Part shown: positions 30,927-36,998 of the stretch, in pieces | How positions within the stretch are numbered: position 1 is the stretch's first letter | Layout of the letters: each line of letters opens with the position of its first letter | DNA from: a virus | IMG/VR virus record: IMGVR_UViG_3300035181_000611 | Coordinates: 1 to 37,028 of that record | Reading direction: 5' to 3' (one strand) | Length of the DNA: 37,028 bases | Position numbers and translations under genes: made by a program | Notes under the pieces: model-generated | Databases searched by the model: none | The model's input: the letters and a program-made list of their open reading frames with translations, nothing else | What the model was told of the DNA's origin: nothing

Positions 30927-31766
30927 ATGCAAAGGATCAGTACTGGCGGTGCAGCCCGCTGTATAAAGCTTGAGGGTGGTTTCAAGTTAGTGGCATACCT
31001 AGATTCAGCAGGCATTGCAACCATAGGCGCCGGCCACACCAGGAACGTGCGCTTGGGCATGACCGCCACCCTTGATCAATGCCAAGCATGGTTCAAGGAT
31101 GATATCCGCGGAGCAGAGATGGCAGTGAGCACCAACGTTAAAGTGCCGCTGTCCCAAAACCAATTCGACGCCTTGTGTATCTGGCAGTTCAACACTGGGG
31201 GCCTGGTAATTGAGAAGAAAGGAAAGCTGGTACCTTCTGCTGTCTTGACTGCACTTACCGCGGGAGAGTATGATCGCTGTATTGATCTAATGCAGCAATG
31301 GAAGTACACGACGGTAACTGTGGCGGGCAAGAAGGTTAAGAAAGTTTCCAGTGGACTTATCAATCGACGTGCTCAGGAAGCTCTTATCTGGAGCACCCCT
31401 GATTCAGACCAAACTAAGCACGCATACTTCGGCGCTGGGGTAGGGGAGGGCACGCCAGCACCACCCGCCGTACTTACCACAAACGAAACTCCTGAGGCTC
31501 CGCCCACCGCCGTGATCAGCACCACTACCGGGAAAGCCCAGGTAGGTGCAATCGGAGCGGGGATAACTGCTTTAGTGCAGGTGCTGTCCGATTCGGTATC
31601 CAGCATCAGACAGGTAGCCAGTCCAATTAAAGAAGCACTTGGCCTACCCGACGGTTATTCTGGGTACCTGCATTACGGGGTGATCGTGGCTCTTTTAGTA
31701 TCAATTGGTTTCGGGGCGTACACCCTATGGCGCAAGAAAGGGGTACTAGCAGGTACTAAAGAATGA
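30927..31766 (+). CDS. Endolysin, GH24 (T4-type) muramidase with C-terminal membrane helix
   Basis: 279 aa from ATG 30927 after AAGGAGTTTAAAA. Residues 1-155 are a lysozyme domain: KLEGGFKLVAYLDSAGIATI and GAGHT give the E16-D26-T32 triad (one residue longer between E and D than T4 E11-D20). FNTGG and the C-terminal NRRAQEALIW also match. A Pro/Thr/Ala-rich linker (about 165-210) leads to a C-terminal region with a membrane helix at about 247-268 (HYGVIVALLVSIGFGAYTLW) and a basic tail. It cuts peptidoglycan glycan strands; the tail probably tethers it to the inner membrane until release. Confidence 0.9.
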   Translation: MQRISTGGAARCIKLEGGFKLVAYLDSAGIATIGAGHTRNVRLGMTATLDQCQAWFKDDIRGAEMAVSTNVKVPLSQNQFDALCIWQFNTGGLVIEKKGKLVPSAVLTALTAGEYDRCIDLMQQWKYTTVTVAGKKVKKVSSGLINRRAQEALIWSTPDSDQTKHAYFGAGVGEGTPAPPAVLTTNETPEAPPTAVISTTTGKAQVGAIGAGITALVQVLSDSVSSIRQVASPIKEALGLPDGYSGYLHYGVIVALLVSIGFGAYTLWRKKGVLAGTKE

Positions 31767-31957
31767 AAACTGACCTGCACCTGAACGCCAGTTTATGTTA
31801 CAAGTGTTCGTACTGGGATTGGGTTATGGTGGTGAATAAGCATGGGCAGGAGCGACCAGAGCATAGTTGCTGCAATGATGATCCTACAATGAAACCTGGG
31901 GATATGGTTGTTAAGTGCCTGGGATTTGACCTTAACCAAAATAGAGGAAATGACTGA
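31763..31957 (+). CDS. Small cysteine-rich protein, 64 aa
   Basis: 64 aa, overlapping the endolysin by ATGA and the spanin by TGATG. It has cysteines in a CYKC pair, then CC, then KCLGF, which looks like a small zinc-binding knuckle (MKTDLHLNASLCYKCSYWDW, then PEHSCCNDDPTM). No family recognised. Being wedged between endolysin and spanin suggests a role or regulatory function in the lysis operon, but nothing in the sequence proves it. Confidence 0.66.
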   Translation: MKTDLHLNASLCYKCSYWDWVMVVNKHGQERPEHSCCNDDPTMKPGDMVVKCLGFDLNQNRGND

Positions 31958-32496
31958 TGGGTGCGATTACAGGATTGCTGGGCTCTACCCTCGCGGGCCC
32001 CAGCTGGCTATATCGGGGCCTAGCGTATCTTGCGCTAGGGATTGGGGTACTTACCTATGGCTACGTGAAAGGAATCGGTCACGAGCAGTCTAAGCAGGCC
32101 CTGGAGCATAATCAGCAGCTAATTAAATCCGCGGCTCTGGTGCAGCAGCAGATTGCAGTGAATCACGGCGCTGCTGCACGACTCCAGGCTAGTTATGAGG
32201 CCCTGGGGAATAATTATTTGAAACTACAGAAAGAGGTAAAGAAGCATGTCACGATATCCGACTCTACTTGTAACCTATCTAATGGTTGGTTGCTGCTCCA
32301 CGACTCCGCCGCCAATGCTACCGTTCCCGGAGCTTCCGCCAAGTCTGAGGCGGATCCCTCCGGAACTTCGGCAGTTGAAGCCCTTACCGACGCAATCATC
32401 CCAAACTACCAAGAGTACGTCAAATGCCGCCAGCAAGTGATTGAGTTTGTAGGCTGGTACGATAAAAACCGGGCTTTGTACGAGACAGCGAAATAA
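31957..32496 (+). CDS. Inner-membrane spanin (Rz-like)
   Basis: 179 aa. An N-terminal membrane helix at about 20-37 (RGLAYLALGIGVLTYGYVKG) is followed by a periplasmic coiled coil (HEQSKQALEHNQQLIKSAAL, QASYEALGNNYLKLQKEVKK). This is the Rz plan: anchored in the inner membrane and bridging to the outer-membrane lipoprotein to fuse both membranes at lysis. The o-spanin gene lies entirely inside it in another frame. Its last 77 nt overlap the end of the convergent minus-strand gene. Confidence 0.84.
   Translation: MGAITGLLGSTLAGPSWLYRGLAYLALGIGVLTYGYVKGIGHEQSKQALEHNQQLIKSAALVQQQIAVNHGAAARLQASYEALGNNYLKLQKEVKKHVTISDSTCNLSNGWLLLHDSAANATVPGASAKSEADPSGTSAVEALTDAIIPNYQEYVKCRQQVIEFVGWYDKNRALYETAK
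32246..32440 (+). CDS. Outer-membrane spanin lipoprotein (Rz1-like), nested
   Basis: 64 aa in a different frame wholly within the i-spanin gene, with GAGG 9 nt before ATG. The N-terminus MSRYPTLLVTYLMVGC is a short signal sequence ending in a lipobox, with the lipid-bearing C16. The mature part is proline-rich (STTPPPMLPFPELPPSLRR), as in lambda Rz1. It would be lipidated, inserted in the outer membrane and pair with the i-spanin. The nested order is exactly that of lambda Rz/Rz1. Confidence 0.83.
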   Translation: MSRYPTLLVTYLMVGCCSTTPPPMLPFPELPPSLRRIPPELRQLKPLPTQSSQTTKSTSNAASK

Positions 32497-32743
32497 GTAT
32501 ATCCACAACTTGTCCAGATAGTCTTTTTAAGTAGTCCGCGTGCTTCACATTACCCCTCCTTCTTTCGATCAATTCGCCGGCATCAAGTAGTCCGGCGATT
32601 GATTCGAACTGTCTAATTGACCGAATCAAAACCTCGCAACTCTTAGCTTCCAACAGACGGGCATTTAAATTCTCGATCCCCAGTACCTCAAAGGCAGGTC
32701 TGCGAAAAGTAAACACGTCAGGCATTTGATTATTCTGCTGCAT
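32420..32743 (-). CDS. Hypothetical protein, 107 aa
   Basis: Minus strand. Of two adjacent ATGs I prefer the second (32743), 7 nt from AGGAG. The protein has helices VLGIENLNARLLEAKSCEVL and IRQFESIAGLLDAGELIERR, with no recognised domain. It ends inside the i-spanin and o-spanin genes on the other strand (77 nt and 21 nt overlap), so late and early transcripts would be complementary here. It is the last gene of the minus-strand operon. Confidence 0.66.
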   Translation of the reverse strand: MQQNNQMPDVFTFRRPAFEVLGIENLNARLLEAKSCEVLIRSIRQFESIAGLLDAGELIERRRGNVKHADYLKRLSGQVVDILISLSRTKPGFYRTSLQTQSLAGGI

Positions 32744-32912
32744 CATTCTTCTCCTGTAATTTCCTTTTAAGATCTAACCAAGCCAGGTGTGGGGTCTTTC
32801 CGTAAGACAGAAGCTTTTCAGGACTATGTTCCCATACATGGTAACCTTTCCAGGCAGCCTTGCAACAGAAGGCGCTTGGGATCTTTTCCAAACAAAACTC
32901 TTTAGGTGTCAT
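32730..32912 (-). CDS. Hypothetical protein, 60 aa
   Basis: I chose ATG 32912, 6 nt after GGAGG, rather than upstream in-frame starts inside the neighbouring gene. The sequence MTPKEFCLEKIPSAFCCKAA, then GYHVWEHSPEKLLSYGKTPH and a C-terminal helix LAWLDLKRKLQEK, has three cysteines. It resembles short phage proteins that fold as one beta-hairpin and helix. Function unknown. Overlaps the next gene by 14 nt. Confidence 0.62.
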   Translation of the reverse strand: MTPKEFCLEKIPSAFCCKAAWKGYHVWEHSPEKLLSYGKTPHLAWLDLKRKLQEKNDAAE

Positions 32913-33204
32913 CTTGAACCTCCATTCTTCTTTTCTCAAAAAGGATACGAGTGGTGTACTGCATGTCTTCAACTACTTCCTTCACCAAAGGCCTGCCTGA
33001 GTAGATGCCAGCAAGCCCTTGGAAGTAGTTGGCTGCGTCAGCGGTGCGCTGACGCTGAGACCCCATCGCTACTATACGCCAAGTACCATACCTACGGTAC
33101 AGGCAGAAATGCCTTCTTTTAGGATCCGTGAATACCTTCTGCACTAGCTGGTACGCTATCGAGTTCAGGCTTCGCTTCTCCGGAAGATCTGTGTGCTCTT
33201 TCAT
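32902..33204 (-). CDS. Hypothetical protein, 100 aa
   Basis: Minus strand, with AGGATAGAG before ATG 33204. Basic and mixed alpha/beta (SIAYQLVQKVFTDPKRRHFC, TWRIVAMGSQRQRTADAANY). Not recognised. It overlaps both neighbours: 11 nt at its 3' end and 86 nt at its 5' end, where it runs antiparallel in frame choice to the 33119-33310 gene. Coding support comes from its ribosome-binding site and length. Confidence 0.6.
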   Translation of the reverse strand: MKEHTDLPEKRSLNSIAYQLVQKVFTDPKRRHFCLYRRYGTWRIVAMGSQRQRTADAANYFQGLAGIYSGRPLVKEVVEDMQYTTRILFEKRRMEVQDDT

Positions 33205-33310
33205 TCTCTATCCTGTGGAAAGTTCTAGCGATGTCGGTTTCTCGGCTGCTCACCCATTTAAATTTCGGGTTAAGTAGATGGGTATCAGGCCTTGGGTGCG
33301 GATTGCTCAT
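33119..33310 (-). CDS. Small hypothetical protein, 63 aa
   Basis: 63 aa after a strong AGGAG at 7 nt. The segment NPKFKWVSSRETDIARTFHR is a pattern I recognise from short early phage proteins (F/Y-x-W-V-x-S-x-x-T-D-I-x-x-T-F). Function unknown. Its start overlaps the stop of the 33307-33483 gene as ATGA, and its 3' third overlaps the next gene. Confidence 0.68.
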   Translation of the reverse strand: MSNPHPRPDTHLLNPKFKWVSSRETDIARTFHRIENERAHRSSGEAKPELDSVPASAEGIHGS

Positions 33311-33483
33311 ATTGAACTCCTAGAAATAAGGTTAAGGAACGTGATAATCAGCATTAGGCACGCCCCAAGCCATAGAACCCTACCCAGCACAACCAGCACC
33401 CCTGATAAACAGTGCCTAATCGACCCTGGGCGGCTTTGAGTCTGGGAATAACTTGTAGGCAATCCAAAATTGTAAGGTTTCAT
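33307..33483 (-). CDS. Small membrane protein, 58 aa
   Basis: 58 aa read on the minus strand from ATG 33483 (AGGAG 8 nt upstream) to TGA overlapping the next start as ATGA. It begins MKPYNFGLPTSYSQTQSRP and continues with one long hydrophobic helix (LSGVLVVLGRVLWLGACLML, then IITFLNLI). It fills what would otherwise be a gap of about 175 nt. No family recognised; probably a single-pass inner-membrane peptide. Confidence 0.68.
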   Translation of the reverse strand: MKPYNFGLPTSYSQTQSRPGSIRHCLSGVLVVLGRVLWLGACLMLIITFLNLISRSSI

Positions 33484-33485
33484 TT

Positions 33486-34304
33486 TTACATCTCCTCTTC
33501 AAGGGCTGGGTAGAACAGCTTAGAGATACGCTCGTCAAACTCTATCCGCCGCTGTAGCGTGTTGGTGTTGTGGGTTGAGAAATAGGTCAGCTCATTGTAT
33601 AGATCCCACTTTGACTTCGGGTACTTGCTTTCGTCTAGCACCGGGTTCAAGTACTTCGCCGGGAACTGACCTTGCAGAAATTCAAAGGCTTGATCAAAGT
33701 CAACCTGGGTATCCCGCCACTCCAACCAGGTATCCTGCAAAGTCGGGGCCTTAGCTAGCATACTCCCCAGGTCGGGTAGAATGCTCAATGGATCGGCATC
33801 CTCCCCCTCGCTATGGATAAGGTGCTTAGCTTTGACCGACCCTAGGGATTCGCCTATGGTCATGCCGTTGGAGCAGACCAGGCGGAAGGCTCCCAGCACT
33901 GCCGAGAATGGGCAGCTTCTATCGTAACTGTTATTCACCACCACTGTGATGTTGGTTAGGTCACCTTTGACCAGTTTGATGGGCGCCATGGGAATCTTGA
34001 ACTCAGCGCGTACTCGAGCTCCCCCTCGTAGGGTGCAGACACTCATTTCAATATCCCGTGCAAAGATCTTTTTTAGGCCACCTGCAACCAATCCCAAGGC
34101 ATCCGAGTGGGATACCGTTTGGTATCGATCACTGACCACATCAAACAACTTGGTACGGTTGTGATTAAATAGACACTTCTTGTTGCGGTACTCCTTCACC
34201 TCACCCAGTTGGGGAAAGGCTTGGTTTAGGGGTACCGATATTACCGGTCGCTGCCACTCAGGTACAGCTCTGGTAACTTTTGTAGTGGTTCGTGTAGCTA
34301 TCAT
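33486..34304 (-). CDS. DUF932-domain phage protein
   Basis: 272 aa from ATG 34304, 6 nt after AAGGAG; upstream in-frame codons lie in the next gene. The motifs VVSDRYQTVSHSDALGLVAG, RGGARVRAEFKIPM, VVNNSYDRSCPFSAVLGAFR and LVCSNGMTIGE are the signature of the DUF932 (phage/plasmid-like, TIGR03299) family. Members are common in phages and plasmids and are of uncertain role, often placed near replication or recombination genes. It is one of the longest genes in this operon. Confidence 0.88.
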   Translation of the reverse strand: MIATRTTTKVTRAVPEWQRPVISVPLNQAFPQLGEVKEYRNKKCLFNHNRTKLFDVVSDRYQTVSHSDALGLVAGGLKKIFARDIEMSVCTLRGGARVRAEFKIPMAPIKLVKGDLTNITVVVNNSYDRSCPFSAVLGAFRLVCSNGMTIGESLGSVKAKHLIHSEGEDADPLSILPDLGSMLAKAPTLQDTWLEWRDTQVDFDQAFEFLQGQFPAKYLNPVLDESKYPKSKWDLYNELTYFSTHNTNTLQRRIEFDERISKLFYPALEEEM

Positions 34305-34314
34305 TTGAATCTCC

Positions 34315-34551
34315 TTAAGAAGAAATAAAATTACCAAGGTACTGATCGCCGATCTTTGTACCATGCTTATCCAAAAAGTGTATCGCGAATGATTGCACTT
34401 TTGAACTACCACCCAAACTCTTCAACCGATAGCTGTCAGCTTTGTCAGGCTGCACCCCATCCAGGTTGGTCTGGTTATTAAAATCTTTGAAAACAGCCCC
34501 AGCAGCTAATTTCACAAGTGCTGCCGGGGATAGGTTATTACGGACGCTCAT
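34315..34551 (-). CDS. Hypothetical protein, 78 aa
   Basis: 78 aa after the conserved leader AAGGAGATTTAA. It starts SVRNNLSPAALVKLAAGAVF, with a strand-rich second half (SSKVQSFAIHFLDKHGTKIG). Not recognised. Placed between ParB-like and DUF932 genes, with 10 nt and 34 nt gaps. Confidence 0.66.
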   Translation of the reverse strand: MSVRNNLSPAALVKLAAGAVFKDFNNQTNLDGVQPDKADSYRLKSLGGSSKVQSFAIHFLDKHGTKIGDQYLGNFISS

Positions 34552-34585
34552 TTAAATCTCCTTAGGTTATGGTGGATGCTGCTGA

Positions 34586-35455
34586 CTACTCTTGGCCTAG
34601 TAGGTGCTTAACCGCACGCACCATACCATACTCATGCAGCGCGGTATTCAAATCACTTTCTTTTGCAGCAGCCGACAACTGCTCCATATTGGTGAATCCA
34701 AGCTGCTTTATATGTTCGGCCAGCAGGCGCTCGATGCTTTCTAAGAACTTCAGGGCATCTTGCGCAGACTTCAAAGCAGGCTCGTTTTTAATAGGGGTAC
34801 GCTTCCTCACACCTGCTTCAACCTCCTTACGCACAGCCTGCTGCTCCTTACGGCCCTTGCCCGCTGATTTAACCTTACTGACAAGTTCCCGCTGCTTAGC
34901 TTTGTCCTTGGTTTTCGCGATAGTGCGGGCTACTACGCTGTTAATCTCACCTTTCTCAAGAGCGTCAGTGACTTCGATATCTGCGTCCATAAGAGCCACC
35001 GTAAACTTAACATGCGCCTCTGAGCGCCCAAGCCTGTGGGCTACCTGCTTGCAAGTCAGACCTTCAGCATCCATCAGCATCTTGTAGGCCTTCGCAGCCT
35101 CAAGAGGGAGGAATGGTTTGCCGCTATTTGACTCAAACATCAGTATCATATTATCCAGGTCAGTAGCAGACTTGCTCTCTATGATTGCCAGCACCCCCTG
35201 TGGAAACTCTAAGCCCTTCTTCATCAGGTGCTCAACGGCAGTAAGGCGGCGATCACCATCGATAAGCTCGAAGCGATCACCAACCCGCTTCACCCGCAAT
35301 GGTTGCAGCAGGCCGTTCTGTTTGATGGATTGTGCAAGCTCCTCAATCTCGCCAAAATCAAAGCGCGGGTTCCAGCCAACCCGCCGGTCGATTGTGGTAG
35401 GGTCAATGTGGTACGAATTGGTTCTTGTGATAATTCCGGGGCCGTAGCTGCTCAT
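34586..35455 (-). CDS. ParB/RepB-like DNA-binding protein
   Basis: 289 aa. The N-terminal ParB domain has GEIEELAQSIKQNGLLQPLR and FELIDGDRRLTAVEHLMKKG, matching ParB boxes I and II (the G-x-R-R box is read here as GDRR). The central helix-turn-helix is LTCKQVAHRLGRSEAHVKFT. The C-terminal half is charged and helical (GKGRKEQQAVRKEVEAGVRK). No parA gene or clear parS site is seen nearby, so it is more likely a phage regulator or nuclease-type ParB than a partition system. ATG follows the conserved leader. Confidence 0.88.
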   Translation of the reverse strand: MSSYGPGIITRTNSYHIDPTTIDRRVGWNPRFDFGEIEELAQSIKQNGLLQPLRVKRVGDRFELIDGDRRLTAVEHLMKKGLEFPQGVLAIIESKSATDLDNMILMFESNSGKPFLPLEAAKAYKMLMDAEGLTCKQVAHRLGRSEAHVKFTVALMDADIEVTDALEKGEINSVVARTIAKTKDKAKQRELVSKVKSAGKGRKEQQAVRKEVEAGVRKRTPIKNEPALKSAQDALKFLESIERLLAEHIKQLGFTNMEQLSAAAKESDLNTALHEYGMVRAVKHLLGQE

Positions 35456-35457
35456 TT

Positions 35458-35646
35458 TTAAATCTCCTTTACTGGTTGGGGTTGAAATACTTCGTCATGA
35501 ATTTCATGTAAACAACACATGGTACTTTTAATGATACTACCCTGGGGGCTCAATCTCTTTGCAGCTATTAAATCACGCAACTCCAACACAGTGAACTTAG
35601 CGTGTAAGGCGGTTAGCAGCGCACTTCCAGTCATCGGGGTTTCCAT
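35458..35646 (-). CDS. Hypothetical protein, 62 aa
   Basis: 62 aa from ATG 35646, 5 nt after GGAG; a GTG at 35652 is an alternative. Helical start TGSALLTALHAKFTVLELRD, then KSTMCCLHEIHDEVFQPQP. A 33-nt stretch of this gene (35490-35522) recurs with 29 matches at 36968-37000, so part of it was duplicated. Function unknown. Confidence 0.64.
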   Translation of the reverse strand: METPMTGSALLTALHAKFTVLELRDLIAAKRLSPQGSIIKSTMCCLHEIHDEVFQPQPVKEI

Positions 35647-35648
35647 TA

Positions 35649-35903
35649 TCACTCCTCCTCTTCTTCTGCGATTTCCTGCTGCTCCAGGTAGGCGTCGAGG
35701 CTATTGAAGAAAAGGTCACCATCACTTCCTTGTGGTGGTTCGACGGTAAGACCCAACTCCTCAAGCATGGTGCAAGCTGCTGCCACCAATCGTACCCGCG
35801 CACGCTTTTCATCATCACTTAACCCACCATCTTTGATGTACTCCAAGCAGTCCTCAAAATCCTGTTGAGTATTTTGAAACCGGCAGTAAGACATGTTAGG
35901 CAT
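35649..35903 (-). CDS. Small conserved phage protein (MSYCRFQNT type)
   Basis: 84 aa from ATG 35903 after the conserved leader. MPNMSYCRFQNTQQDFEDCL followed by a helical middle (DDEKRARVRLVAAACTMLEE) and a Glu-rich end. The N-terminal M-S-Y-C-R-F-x-N-T is well known to me from early phage proteins of unknown function. Its 3' end touches the next gene. Confidence 0.78.
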   Translation of the reverse strand: MPNMSYCRFQNTQQDFEDCLEYIKDGGLSDDEKRARVRLVAAACTMLEELGLTVEPPQGSDGDLFFNSLDAYLEQQEIAEEEEE

Positions 35904-35959
35904 TTTTAAATCTCCTTGATTAAAAAAATTGATTAAATTTTGGTTTCTTGATCGTCTTA

Positions 35960-36343
35960 TTAGACAAACCACTTTAAGTCGTCATACCCTGGCAGGTTGC
36001 AGATAGCTGCGTGAAGGATTGTGTTAATCACTACAGCGGCTGACGTGCCTGGGTAGTCGTCAACCTCACAGGCTTGGTAGTTAAAGCATCTACATAGTTT
36101 AATGATCTGCATGGGGGACTGATGGTTGTCGGTTGGTCTATACTCAACGCCCCCTGCAACCTCGTCATCGCCGAGTTTGAAAGATACCGCTTTCCTATTG
36201 GCTGTTTCCAGCATATCAATAATGAGCTGCTCATTGCCTTCAACAACAATCCATTCATTGTCTACGAACACATCATGAACATGAGCGGCTGCATAACTAA
36301 CGATTGCGTTCAAGTGAAGGTCTGTAACCATATATGATGACAT
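35960..36343 (-). CDS. Conserved phage hypothetical protein, 127 aa
   Basis: 127 aa after the conserved leader AAGGAGATTTAAAAATG. It has LHLNAIVSYAAAHVHDVFVD, a central GGVEYRPTDNHQSPMQIIKL and a C-terminal CFNYQACEVDDYPGTSAAVV. The last pattern (C-x-x-Y-Q-x-C-E followed by Y/W-x-x-T/S-x-A) is shared by many phage early proteins of unknown role. The 56 nt between this and the preceding gene are AT-rich and otherwise empty. Confidence 0.76.
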   Translation of the reverse strand: MSSYMVTDLHLNAIVSYAAAHVHDVFVDNEWIVVEGNEQLIIDMLETANRKAVSFKLGDDEVAGGVEYRPTDNHQSPMQIIKLCRCFNYQACEVDDYPGTSAAVVINTILHAAICNLPGYDDLKWFV

Positions 36344-36373
36344 TTTTAAATCTCCTTAAGTTAAAAGTTAAAA

Positions 36374-36449
36374 GTTACCCGCGCTGCGCGGGTAAGTCTA
36401 CCGACTCAATAGTTACCCGCGCTGCGCGGGGAAGTCTACCGACGCAATA
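36374..36449. repeat. Two tandem 38-nt palindrome-bearing repeats, locus 1
   Basis: Copies at 36374-36411 and 36412-36449. Each starts G, then TTACCCGCGC, a central T and its reverse complement GCGCGGGTAA (the 21-nt palindrome 36375-36395 is perfect; the second copy has one mismatch), then GTCTACCGACTCAATA. The second copy codes for the C-terminus and stop of the 36413-36865 gene. A second pair is at 36887-36962. Confidence 0.9.
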
Positions 36450-36865
36450 GTATCTATAGCTTCAGCCACCCAGTTAAGCACTTCGACGAACGCCGCACGA
36501 GCTTCTTCATCCCCTTTAAAGTCTTCAGGCACCTCAGTGGGTATCCCCTGCAACCCACACGCTGCCATCTCCAGTCGTTTAGCTCGTGACAGATAGGTCG
36601 ACTTTGGATACCGGGTCTGCATGTATTCAATGGGGAATCTGTGAATTTCCAGGTAGTCAAGATCGATGACCTCACCCAGTTCTTCTGAGGCTTGTTCAAG
36701 CTGCTGAATGGCTTCCTCCAACTGGGAGCCCTTCTCACCGTTCTGGAATTGCTCAGGCATGTTGTCGTACCAGTTCTGCAACTCATCCTGAAGATTATCG
36801 CACTCGATGCAAGCTGCTTCTACCGCACCTAAGAGGGTGCCTGTTTGTTTAATTGTCTTGGACAT
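36413..36865 (-). CDS. Conserved phage hypothetical protein, helical
   Basis: 150 aa after AAGGAGATTTAAA. Nearly all helical: ACIECDNLQDELQNWYDNMP, then EKGSQLEEAIQQLEQASEEL and LSRAKRLEMAACGLQGIPTE. The L-x-x-W-Y-D-N-x-P-E-x-x-Q segment occurs in widespread phage proteins of unknown function. Its last dozen residues and stop codon are encoded by the 38-nt repeat at 36412-36449, so the repeat has become part of the gene. Confidence 0.76.
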   Translation of the reverse strand: MSKTIKQTGTLLGAVEAACIECDNLQDELQNWYDNMPEQFQNGEKGSQLEEAIQQLEQASEELGEVIDLDYLEIHRFPIEYMQTRYPKSTYLSRAKRLEMAACGLQGIPTEVPEDFKGDEEARAAFVEVLNWVAEAIDTIASVDFPAQRG

Positions 36866-36886
36866 TTTAAATCTCCTTGGTTAAAA

Positions 36887-36962
36887 GTTACCTGTGATGC
36901 GCGGGTAAGTCTAACGACTCAAAAGTTACCCGCGCATCTTGGGGAAGTCTACCGACTCAGTA
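36887..36962. repeat. Two tandem 38-nt repeats, locus 2
   Basis: Copies at 36887-36924 and 36925-36962, spaced exactly 38 nt apart like locus 1 but more diverged in the palindrome arms (TTACCTGTGA and TTACCCGCGCATCTTGG). The part GTCTACCGACTCA is best conserved. Locus 2 lies just upstream of the leader of the 36413-36865 gene. Confidence 0.85.
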
Positions 36963-36998
36963 AATCACTTCGTCATTAATCTCATGCAGACAACACAT
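36957..36998 (-). pseudogene. Gene-end fragment duplicated from the 35458-35646 gene
   Basis: A 13-codon frame MCCLHEINDEVIY followed by TGA matches MCCLHEIHDEVF of the 35458-35646 gene. The DNA match covers 36968-37000 with 29 of 33 bases. Upstream, the same frame is closed by TGA within a few codons, so the rest of the paralogue is missing or out of frame. The window ends 28 nt further, so an intact start beyond it cannot be excluded. Confidence 0.5.
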
